Shown: positions 1-5,697 of the stretch, piece after piece
Numbering within the stretch: the first letter of the stretch is position 1
Layout: each line of letters starts with the position of its first letter
DNA from: JBDKTH01 sp964558295
GTDB lineage: Bacteria; Planctomycetota; Planctomycetia; Pirellulales; Thermoguttaceae
NCBI GenBank assembly: GCA_964558295.1
Contig: CAZLDQ010000275.1
Span: 1-6,409 of the forward strand
Direction: 5' to 3'
DNA length: 6,409 nucleotides
Program-made: the position numbers and the translations under genes
Notes under the pieces: generated by a model
The model's database searches: none
Told to the model about the DNA's origin: nothing
Seen by the model: the letters and a program-made list of their open reading frames with translations, nothing else

Positions 1-136
1 GCTTGGGCAGGCCGGTGCGGGTTGGGGCTGGGGTGGCGGGGTGGTCCTGTGAGGTTGCGTCGCCCCCTTCTTTTTCTTCTTCTTCCGGTTTCCCATTTTT
101 CCCCTTTCCCCTTGTTGCCTTTCCATTTTCTGTGTG
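1..136 (-). other. Unassigned left-edge region downstream of the second permease gene, with a purine-rich tract
   Basis: No gene can be assigned with confidence. On the minus strand the bases from about 122 down to 64 are almost all purines (runs of AAGGGG, GAAGAAGAA and AAAAAGAAGGGGG), followed by a C-rich, proline-coding-like stretch to the edge. An ATG at 96-94 has an AGGGG-type ribosome-binding sequence about 5 nt upstream, and its frame stays open to the edge. However, it reads as a lysine run followed by Pro/Gln-rich low-complexity sequence. The frame continuing past the permease stop also stays open to the edge, without an ATG or GTG start, and reads as a Glu-rich then Pro/Thr/Ala-rich linker. 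Either could be noise from the skewed composition. The importer's ATPase genes would be expected further left. No terminator hairpin with a T-run follows the permease gene here. Confidence 0.4.
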
Positions 137-1261
137 TTACTTGCCTGCTTCCCGAAGCCTCGGGTCGGTGGCCTCTTGGATTCCTTCGCCGATGAGGTTG
201 TAAGCCAGCACGGTGAGGAAGATTGCCATGCCGGGGAAGAGGGTCAGCCACCACATTTGCAGGTTGGAGCGTCCGGCGTTGAGCAGGGTGCCCCAGCTTG
301 GATTGGGGGGGGGAGCGCCGAAACCGAGGAAGCTCAGCGCGCTTTCGACGAGAATCGCCGCGGCGATGCCGAAGGTGATCGGGACCATGACGGGGGCCAG
401 GGCGTTGGGCAGGATGTGGCGGAACATGATCCGCAAGCGGCCTGCCCCGAGTGCCTGGGCGGCGGTGACGAATTCCATCTTGCTGAGCTTGAGAAACTCG
501 GCGCGCGTGAGCCGGGCGATGCCGGTCCAGCCGGTGATGCCGAGTACGGCCATCATGTGCCAGATCGTGGGGTTTTCGAGGATGGCGATCAGGGCGAGGA
601 TCAAGACCAACGAGGGAATGCACATGACCAATTCGATCAGGCGGCTGAGCACCAGATCGGTCGTACCGCCGAGGTAGCCGGCCAAGGCGCCGATCACAAT
701 ACCGATGACGGCGGCAATTCCCGTGGAGACGAAACCGACCAGCAGGGCGATCTTGGCCCCATGGACCATTTGCGCGAAGACATCGACGCCGGCCTGATTG
801 GTTCCGAGGAGGTTGTAGCGGTTGGGATGCCCTTGGATTCCCGTGGGGTTGCCGGGCTGGCCTTCCCATTCGCCGCTGCGCACGCGGCGATAGGGGTCTT
901 GGTAGATCAAGGGCCAGATGGCCCAACTGTCGGGGTCTTTGGTCTTGAGGTTTTCCGGATAGAGTCGGCGAAACTTGTCGTGGTAGAAGATCGGGTTTTC
1001 CCACTTCGGGTTGAAGTAGGCCAAGGCGGGGAAGTAGAGATGGCCTTTGTAACGGCAGACAATCGGCCGGGTACCGGCAATTGCCGGGGAGAAAATGGCC
1101 ACGAGGGCCAGGAAGATCACGAAAAACAACGCCGCCATGGCCAGCTTCCGACGCCGGAAGCGAAGCCAGGCTTCGGCCCAGAAGCCGCGCGAGACGGTCA
1201 GATCGGCTTCTTCATCCCCGGACGGGGGCAGTGGCGGAAGATCGAGGGTCGGTTGGTTCAC
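137..1261 (-). CDS. ABC importer permease, OppC/DppC family, with YejE-like extracytoplasmic insert
   Basis: Inner-membrane channel subunit of a peptide/nickel-type ABC importer, expected to pair with the OppB-type permease just upstream. With the start used here the protein is 374 residues. A hydrophilic N-tail and an OppC_N-like first helix (about 37-59) come first. An extracytoplasmic insert of roughly 100 residues (60-165) follows, containing RYKGHLYFP and WAIWPLI. The transport core has helices near 168-197, 205-228, 233-250, 288-310 and 337-358. The cytoplasmic coupling (EAA) loop is at about 253-286, with AAQALGAG and RHILPN. Family hallmarks ESALSFLGFG and PSWGTLL follow. E. coli YejE, as I recall it, has the same insert with matching RY-G-YFP and W-W-PI features. 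The GTG start at 1261-1259 is chosen because AAGG lies 6 nt upstream, and the earlier in-frame codons overlap the preceding gene. The gene starts 22 nt after the oppB-type stop. Proline codons 317-319 form a run of nine C. The substrate is unknown. Confidence 0.93.
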   Translation of the reverse strand: MNQPTLDLPPLPPSGDEEADLTVSRGFWAEAWLRFRRRKLAMAALFFVIFLALVAIFSPAIAGTRPIVCRYKGHLYFPALAYFNPKWENPIFYHDKFRRLYPENLKTKDPDSWAIWPLIYQDPYRRVRSGEWEGQPGNPTGIQGHPNRYNLLGTNQAGVDVFAQMVHGAKIALLVGFVSTGIAAVIGIVIGALAGYLGGTTDLVLSRLIELVMCIPSLVLILALIAILENPTIWHMMAVLGITGWTGIARLTRAEFLKLSKMEFVTAAQALGAGRLRIMFRHILPNALAPVMVPITFGIAAAILVESALSFLGFGAPPPNPSWGTLLNAGRSNLQMWWLTLFPGMAIFLTVLAYNLIGEGIQEATDPRLREAGK

Positions 1262-1283
1262 AGCACACCTTGCTTCAGTCGGT

Positions 1284-2276
1284 TCACGAGTAGGTGACCC
1301 GTGGGTCGACCACGGCATAGAGGACGTCGGCCAGCAGTTGCCCGGCCAAGGTGAGGACGGAGAACATCAGCGTCAGGCCCATGATCGTGGGATAATCACG
1401 TCGGGAAATCGAATCGAAGAACAACTGGCCCATTCCCGGCCAGGTGAAGATCATTTCCAGGATCACCGAACCGCTCAACAGGGCCGGGAGGGTCAACCCG
1501 ACGAGGGTGACGAAGGGGATCAGCGTGTTGCGGAAGGCGTGGACGACGATCACGCGGAACGGTGAGACGCCTTTGGCGCGGGCCGTGCGGATGTAGTCCT
1601 GTCGGATCACTTCCTGCATGTTCGACTTCACGAACCGGCTGAAATAGGCCAGGCTGCCATAGGTCAGGCAGATCACCGGAAGGATCATATGGCGCAGGAC
1701 GTCGCCGAGTTTGCCGAAGAAGGAGAGCTCGGCGTAGTGGTCGCTGACCATTCCGCCCAGGGGGAGTTCGAACACGGTGCCCTGCAGCCGGAGGGAAAAG
1801 TAGATCAGAAGCAGCAGGGCGGCGACGAAGGAGGGGAGCGAATAGAGCATGTAGAGCAGGGTGCTGGTCGCGCGCTCGTCGAATCGGCCGCTGCGCACGG
1901 TGGCATACAGCCCGATCGGCACGGCCAGCAGATAGGTCAACAAAAGCGAGGTCGAGGAGAGGAGCAACGTGGCCCCGATGCGGGAACCGATGACTCGGGT
2001 GACAGGCTGTTTTTCATAGAGCGATTGGCCGAGGTCGAGCCGGACGAGGTTGCCGAGCCACTGGACGTAAGCCACGGGCCAGGGCTTGTCGAGGCCATAG
2101 GCCCGTTTCATGCGTTCGATGTCTTCGGGGTTGATTTTGCGGCTTGGGTCGGTCTCGCCGAGGGTGAACGTCAGCGGGGTGCCCGGCATGTTGCGGATCA
2201 GGCCGAAGACCACGAAGGTGATCAACAGCAGCGTCACGAGGCCGACCGCCGTGCGTCGAATGAGATAATGGAACAT
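1284..2276 (-). CDS. ABC importer permease, OppB/DppB family
   Basis: Inner-membrane permease subunit of a peptide/nickel-type ABC importer, the usual partner of an OppC-type permease. The 330-residue protein opens with the typical OppB start (MFHYLIRR), then a first helix at about 9-27. A periplasmic segment follows, with the family features GLDKP (61-65) and DLGQSLY (81-87). Further helices lie near 101-126, 135-160, 192-213, 251-277 and 295-318. The EAA coupling loop is at about 222-250 (E222, ARAKG at 232-236, HAFRN at 246-250), and the C-terminus has the common VDPRV ending. The PLGGMVS segment at 172-178 matches a loop found in several OppB and YejB relatives. Start choice is not fully settled. 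The ATG at 2276-2274 matches family length but has no Shine-Dalgarno sequence; a run of seven C lies 10-16 nt upstream. An in-frame GTG at 2378-2376 has AAGGAG 4 nt upstream and would add 34 residues that do not resemble OppB N-termini. Confidence 0.93.
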   Translation of the reverse strand: MFHYLIRRTAVGLVTLLLITFVVFGLIRNMPGTPLTFTLGETDPSRKINPEDIERMKRAYGLDKPWPVAYVQWLGNLVRLDLGQSLYEKQPVTRVIGSRIGATLLLSSTSLLLTYLLAVPIGLYATVRSGRFDERATSTLLYMLYSLPSFVAALLLLIYFSLRLQGTVFELPLGGMVSDHYAELSFFGKLGDVLRHMILPVICLTYGSLAYFSRFVKSNMQEVIRQDYIRTARAKGVSPFRVIVVHAFRNTLIPFVTLVGLTLPALLSGSVILEMIFTWPGMGQLFFDSISRRDYPTIMGLTLMFSVLTLAGQLLADVLYAVVDPRVTYS

Positions 2277-2438
2277 GGTGGCTTCGGGGGGGATTGCTTC
2301 CCATCGAGTGTATCGAGTCCTTCTCGTTTCGCCCGGCAGGTGGTGCGTTGTGTTTGTTGCCGGTCGGGTTGTCAACACGGTTCTCCTTGCGCTCTGCCGT
2401 GAGGAAGCGCAGCACGCGGAGCGTGATGACGACGTGGC
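2277..2438 (-). promoter_or_regulatory. Spacer between binding-protein and permease genes, with three successive hairpins
   Basis: The transcript can form three hairpins in a row after the binding-protein stop. Hairpin A is CACGC/GCGTG with a 3-nt loop (2413-2425). Hairpin B is TGCGCT/AGCGCA with a 12-nt loop (2388-2411). Hairpin C is CCGGCA/TGCCGG with a 19-nt A/C-rich loop (2333-2363). Between B and C lie AAGGAG (2383-2388) and a GTG (2376-2378) in frame with the permease. None of the hairpins is followed by a U-run, so none looks like an intrinsic terminator. In known binding-protein transporter operons, such spacers often stabilise the upstream message or attenuate downstream expression, giving an excess of binding protein. 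That role here is inferred from position and structure. Confidence 0.5.
2303..2318. repeat. Short direct repeat, ATCGAGT twice with 9-nt period
   Basis: ATCGAGT occurs at 2303-2309 and again at 2312-2318, separated by two bases, in the leader just upstream of the OppB-type permease start. It is perfect but short. It could be a protein-binding repeat, a duplication or chance, and no function is claimed. Confidence 0.35.
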
Positions 2439-4382
2439 TCATAGGGCCGCGGGTTTCCAGAGGCTGCTGAACCCTGGGCCGTAGCTGTACGGGCCGCGCG
2501 GGCTGAACACGTAACCGCGCAGATCCTTGTTGAACCCGTAGAACGCGTTGCGGTAGAAGAGCCAGGTGTAGGGCTGGTCTTCGTAGATCAGCTCGTGGAT
2601 CTGCTGATAGATCGCTGCGCGTTTCTGGGGATCAAACTCCTTGCGTCCCTCGGCGAAGAGCTGATCGACCTTGGGGTTGGAGTAGAAGCCGAAGTTGCGA
2701 CCCTGGTTGGTGCCCCAGATGTTTTCCGAGGTGTCCGGATCGGCGCCGGTCCCCCAGCCGCCCATGAAGGCCTGGAATTCGTGTTTCTGGGTCTTGTCTT
2801 GCAGGACGGTGCCTTCCATGGGGCGGACGTTGCAGACGACGCCGATCTGATCGAGGTTTTCTTTGAGCAGGTTGCAGATGGCGATGCGCCAGGGGACGGT
2901 CGACACCAACATGCTGAACTCGAACGGGACGCGGCGGCCGTCGATCTCCTTGTCGCGGATGCCGTCGCCGTCGTGGTCGCTCCAGCCGGCCTCGTCGAGG
3001 AGTTTTTCGGCCAGGTCCAGATTCTGCTGGTAGGGGGCCAGCGGTTTCTTCGAGGCCCAGCGCGACGCGGGGTGGAAGATGCCCGTGCACGGTTCATTCA
3101 GCCCGTAGAGGATCTTGTCCAACATTTCCTTGTAGTTGAAGGCGTACGACATCGCTTTGCGCACGCGGAGGTCGGAGAAATAGGGCGTTTTCAGGTTCCA
3201 GCAGAAGTGGAAGCTGGTCCATTCGACGGCCCGGGCCTTGGTGTTCTTGGCATAGAAGTCGTCGCCGCCGGTTTGGGTTTGCCACTGTTCCGGGTCGAGG
3301 ATCATCTCTTCGATGTCCCCTTTCTTCAGGGCCAACAGGGCCACGCTCGGCTCGGTGATGATCCGGAAGCGAATCTCCTTGAAATAGGGCTTGTCGCGCA
3401 CCTGCTTGCCGTGGTGCAGGAAGTAGTCGTCGCGGCGTTTGAGTACGATTTCCTTGGACCGGGTGCGGCTGGTGATGAGGTAGGGGCCGCCGCTCACCGG
3501 GCTGTTCTCGCACTGGACGTGGTAGGGGCTGTTTTGCAGCGTGGGGTCTTCGGCGATCGACTTCTCGTAGACGTGCTTGGGGATCACCGGAAAGTTGAGA
3601 TTCCAAACGTTGGTTGCCAGCGACTCCTGGTGGAAGAAAACGAGCGTGTGGTCGTCGTAGGCCTCGATCCATTTGAGCTTGTCGGTACCGCTGCGCACGG
3701 CCGGCACCGGGACGCGGTCGGACATGATCACCTTGAAGGAGAAGACCACGTCGTGGGCGGTGATCGGCTTGCCATCGGACCAGGTCAAATCGTCGCGGAG
3801 GACGACCTTGTCGTAGAGCCGGTCTTTGCTCGTCTGCCAGGAGACCACCGTGTCTTGGATGGCATAGGGCTCGAAGTCCCAGTTGAAGCCGAACAGCCCG
3901 AAGCTGGTCAGGCCGGTGATGTCGAACTCGGCCGCGGAACTGATCATCAACGGATTGGTGCTTCGTACGTCGGCCGGTTCCCAGCGATACATGGTCGCGT
4001 CCCAGTTGACCTGCTTGTCGTCGTCCGGCAGGCGGCCCATGGCACTGAGGATCTTGGCGTTGGCTTCCGGGGAGTCGTTCTTGAGCTTGAGGGCCTCTGG
4101 GACGGTGACCAGGGGCTTCTCCCCCTTTTGACGCTCGCGGAGCAGGAGCATCGAATCGCGTACGGGCTGGTCGATCCACTCGACCGTCTTGTCGAGCTGC
4201 TCAAGGGGGGGCGGCGTGAACGGCTTGAGCAGGTCGCCGAGGACGAAGGGTTTTTCGTCACGACTCGCTGCGGCCGCGTTGGCCGACTCGCCGGGCGTGC
4301 GTGGGGGATCGCTCGACTGCGTGCAGCCGCTTGCAAGCACGATCGCCGTCAAAACCCAGGGGAAGACACGGCGGTAGGACAT
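2439..4382 (-). CDS. Lipid-anchored solute-binding protein, family 5 (peptide/nickel ABC importer)
   Basis: Extracytoplasmic receptor that would capture peptides or similar ligands and deliver them to the two permeases downstream. The 647-residue protein has a lipoprotein signal: R4/R5, a hydrophobic stretch (6-17) and the lipobox LASGC with C20 as the lipidation site. The lipobox carries Ala rather than the more usual Leu at -3. A Ser/Ala/Pro-rich linker follows to about 43, then an unfamiliar stretch (about 44-140). The SBP_bac_5 core starts near 141 (STNPLMISS). It shows WSDGKPITAHDVVFSF (201-216), SGGPYLI (297-303), PYFSDLRVRKAMSYAFN (400-416), a KLLDEAGW block (460-467) and a C-terminal end typical of the family (QIHELIYEDQPY, 594-605). 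DHDGDGIRD at 469-477 resembles a calcium-binding loop. Members are usually about 500-600 residues, so this one is long. The ATG is well supported by AAGGAG 6 nt upstream. The ligand cannot be read from the sequence. Confidence 0.95.
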   Translation of the reverse strand: MSYRRVFPWVLTAIVLASGCTQSSDPPRTPGESANAAAASRDEKPFVLGDLLKPFTPPPLEQLDKTVEWIDQPVRDSMLLLRERQKGEKPLVTVPEALKLKNDSPEANAKILSAMGRLPDDDKQVNWDATMYRWEPADVRSTNPLMISSAAEFDITGLTSFGLFGFNWDFEPYAIQDTVVSWQTSKDRLYDKVVLRDDLTWSDGKPITAHDVVFSFKVIMSDRVPVPAVRSGTDKLKWIEAYDDHTLVFFHQESLATNVWNLNFPVIPKHVYEKSIAEDPTLQNSPYHVQCENSPVSGGPYLITSRTRSKEIVLKRRDDYFLHHGKQVRDKPYFKEIRFRIITEPSVALLALKKGDIEEMILDPEQWQTQTGGDDFYAKNTKARAVEWTSFHFCWNLKTPYFSDLRVRKAMSYAFNYKEMLDKILYGLNEPCTGIFHPASRWASKKPLAPYQQNLDLAEKLLDEAGWSDHDGDGIRDKEIDGRRVPFEFSMLVSTVPWRIAICNLLKENLDQIGVVCNVRPMEGTVLQDKTQKHEFQAFMGGWGTGADPDTSENIWGTNQGRNFGFYSNPKVDQLFAEGRKEFDPQKRAAIYQQIHELIYEDQPYTWLFYRNAFYGFNKDLRGYVFSPRGPYSYGPGFSSLWKPAAL

Positions 4383-4448
4383 TCCGCACTCCTTCGTTTT
4401 CTGTCACGACGTCGAGGGGAAACGCAGACGCTTCCCAGCGTTAACTGG
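4383..4448 (-). promoter_or_regulatory. 5' leader and ribosome-binding site of the binding-protein gene
   Basis: If transcription starts about 7 nt past the -10 box (near 4442), the leader is about 60 nt. At its very 5' end it can form ACGCT/AGCGT closed by a GGGA (GNRA-type) tetraloop (4428-4441). An overlapping alternative, GGGAA/TTCCC (4417-4436), cannot form at the same time. An 8-bp palindrome, CGACGTCG, lies at 4407-4414. The Shine-Dalgarno AAGGAG is at 4389-4394, 6 nt before the ATG, and is outside both hairpins. A 5'-terminal hairpin could protect the message from decay. A switch is possible but unsupported beyond the pairing seen. Confidence 0.5.
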
Positions 4449-4466
4449 ATATTACGCAATCAGTTA
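4442..4466. promoter_or_regulatory. Operator-like inverted repeat overlapping the -10 box
   Basis: TAACTG at 4442-4447 and CAGTTA at 4461-4466 form a perfect 6-bp inverted repeat with 13 nt between them, 19 nt centre to centre. That is close to two helical turns. The repeat brackets the TAATAT -10 box and reaches the likely transcription start, where a dimeric repressor would compete with RNA polymerase. No regulator gene is in the window, so the binding protein is unknown, and a chance match remains possible. Confidence 0.4.
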
Positions 4467-4477
4467 CGAGGGGTCAA
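4449..4477 (-). promoter_or_regulatory. Sigma70-type promoter for the importer operon
   Basis: On the minus strand TTGACC (4472-4477) and TAATAT (4449-4454) are separated by exactly 17 nt. Each box has one mismatch or close to it against TTGACA and TATAAT. The local AT-rich stretch stands out from the GC-rich surroundings, and the promoter points at the binding-protein gene, whose ATG lies 66 nt beyond the -10 box. It is the only convincing promoter I see in the window. It would let the importer genes be transcribed independently of the rhomboid gene. Confidence 0.75.
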
Positions 4478-4656
4478 TCGCAGTCGGCCGAGGCGAGAAA
4501 CGGGGGAACCCACGGGCTGTAGGGAACGCCTTCTGCGGCGTCCGGGGGTGGAGACGGCTTCACGCACCCCTGCCGGCGGTGGAGAACGACGGAACACCAC
4601 TGAGGGCGCTTGCTGCCGTAAAACCGACCAAGGGGATGAGCAAGACGTGCAAGCAC
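4478..4656. other. GC-rich non-coding stretch with two adjacent hairpins
   Basis: No gene is supported here. Reading the minus strand, two hairpins sit side by side: GGGGTG/CACCCC with a 14-nt loop (4545-4570), and GGACGCC/GGCGTTC with a GCAGAA loop and one G-U pair (4524-4543). A further CTTGCT/AGCAAG pair can form closer to the rhomboid stop. None is followed by a T-run, so they are not standard intrinsic terminators, but they could mark the 3' end of the rhomboid transcript. The repeated GGTGGAGA-ACG wording on the plus strand (from 4547 and from 4578) gives the region a repeat-like feel. Confidence 0.4.
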
Positions 4657-5559
4657 TCAGCGGCCCGTCTTGTCGGAACGGCGGCGCTGCTGGTATTGGC
4701 GGCTGGCGTCTTCCAGGATGCGACGTTCGCGGCGCGTGAGGCTGGACTCGCCTAGCTGATGGATCTTCTCCAAGATCCGATCCACCTCTTCGCTCAAAGC
4801 GTGGGGGTCGGCCGGGGCGCGATCCTCGTCCTCCAGATCGGGATTGTGGACCCGGAGGCGGGGGCGTGGTTTGAGCCAGGCAAGGGAAAAGCCGCTGGGA
4901 AGCAACGTGCTAAGATTCCAGCGGAAGCGGTAATAGAGGAAAGCGAAGGCGGCTCCGGCTAAATGCACAGTATAGGCAACATTAAGGCCATTGGGATCGT
5001 GGCTCCCGCCCAAGGCTCCCAGGGCGGCCATGACTACGAGAAGAATGCCGACAAGCCAAGCCGGCACGGGGATGATGAACATCAGCAGGAGCGTGCGGTT
5101 GGGGAAGTGGAGGGCGTAGAGGATGATGATGCCGGCCACGGCCCCCGAGGCCCCTACCAAAGGACCGCTAAAATCGATCCCCTGGAGTCGATTGAGCACG
5201 GCCCAAGTGACGGAACCGACGGCGATCAGGGTCAGATAAAGTCGCAGGAATTCCTTGCGCCCGTAGGTGAACTCGATGTCGCGTCCAAAGAAGAACAGCC
5301 CCAGCATGTTGAAGATAATATGCTGGGGTTCGGGGGCATGGACAAACCCGTAGGTAATAAACTGCCACCAGAGCCAGGGGCGGGTTAGAGTCTGGACGTG
5401 GGCTGCAAGCAGGTTGCCGAGTTGCTGGGTGAACAACAACTGGTCGGCCACGAAGACAACACTGTTGATCAGGATCAGGGTCCCGACGATGGTGGTTGGC
5501 CCGCGCAGGCCAAATCCAGCGTTTTCTTCCCGATAATACTGGCGATCGTAGAGGCCCAT
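4657..5559 (-). CDS. Rhomboid-family intramembrane serine protease
   Basis: Polytopic membrane protease that cleaves transmembrane substrates within or near the bilayer. The 300-residue protein has about six helices (near 22-40, 66-92, 105-122, 132-150, 156-182 and 195-212). Catalytic residues are visible: S138 in the GASG motif and H199 in the last helix (YTVHLAGA). H80 and N84 in HIIFN match the conserved helix-2 residues that help form the oxyanion hole. WQFITYGFVHA (65-75) and DIEFTYG (94-100) are typical of the family. The cytoplasmic tail (about 215-300) is charged, with an acidic linker and a predicted helical segment (SEEVDRIL to about 290) resembling the small domain, DUF6576 as I recall it, found on other bacterial rhomboids. 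The ATG is supported by GGAG 4 nt upstream. The physiological substrate is unknown. It is followed, 274 nt later, by the importer operon, which has its own promoter, so a functional link is not implied. Confidence 0.95.
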   Translation of the reverse strand: MGLYDRQYYREENAGFGLRGPTTIVGTLILINSVVFVADQLLFTQQLGNLLAAHVQTLTRPWLWWQFITYGFVHAPEPQHIIFNMLGLFFFGRDIEFTYGRKEFLRLYLTLIAVGSVTWAVLNRLQGIDFSGPLVGASGAVAGIIILYALHFPNRTLLLMFIIPVPAWLVGILLVVMAALGALGGSHDPNGLNVAYTVHLAGAAFAFLYYRFRWNLSTLLPSGFSLAWLKPRPRLRVHNPDLEDEDRAPADPHALSEEVDRILEKIHQLGESSLTRRERRILEDASRQYQQRRRSDKTGR

Positions 5560-5697
5560 AGCACTCCAAGAGGGCGTGGGGGGGTAGCGTCAACTGGCTT
5601 TTGCGGGGATCGCCGGTGGCCGCCCGGGTGGTTTCTCGGGGGGCGTAGGCAATCTCTCCATAATCCTACCGCACGCCTTGAGAATCGGCCACCGTGC
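5560..5697 (-). promoter_or_regulatory. Leader of the rhomboid gene with nested inverted repeats
   Basis: The spacer is bracketed by a perfect 9-bp inverted repeat, CGGTGGCCG at 5614-5622 and CGGCCACCG at 5686-5694. Inside it lie GGCGT/ACGCC (5642-5646 with 5673-5677) and GTAGG/CCTAC (5645-5649 with 5665-5669), which share two bases and so cannot both form fully. There is no T-run after the outer arm. I found no convincing -35/-10 pair, so the rhomboid gene may be read from the upstream gene or from a promoter I cannot recognise. A run of seven C (5578-5584) and the GGAG ribosome-binding sequence (5564-5567) precede the start. Confidence 0.4.

Noticed and set aside
134..1297. A 387-codon open frame on the plus strand opposite the OppC-type permease
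   Set aside because: It is antisense to a well-supported permease, with Gly/Asp/Gln-rich low-information sequence, and nothing supports translation.
2340..2375. A perfect TTGACA box as an internal promoter ahead of the OppB-type permease
   Set aside because: At 16-18 nt spacing only CACAAC-like sequence is found, which is not an acceptable -10 box.
2014..2442. A 142-codon frame starting ATGA over the binding-protein stop
   Set aside because: Most of it overlaps the OppB-type permease in another frame, and it is Arg/Pro/His-rich shadow sequence. The ATGA overlap alone is weak evidence.
4524..4570. Intrinsic terminator for the rhomboid gene
   Set aside because: The hairpins are GC-rich but neither is followed by a T-run on the transcribed strand.
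4474..4656. A 60-codon GTG-started frame directly after the rhomboid stop (TGAGTG junction)
   Set aside because: It has no ribosome-binding site of its own. It is Pro/Ser/Arg-rich without recognisable features, runs through the hairpins and ends in the promoter -35 box. It is more likely non-coding.
2595..4739. A 714-codon open frame on the plus strand opposite the binding-protein gene
   Set aside because: It lies antisense to a clear family 5 binding protein with lipobox and core motifs. The translated sequence is Val/Asp/Glu/Gly-rich with no domain, as expected for the mirror frame of a GC-rich gene.
5645..5697. Promoter for the rhomboid gene using TAGGAT as the -10 box
   Set aside because: No -35-like hexamer is found at 15-19 nt and there is no clear extended -10 motif.
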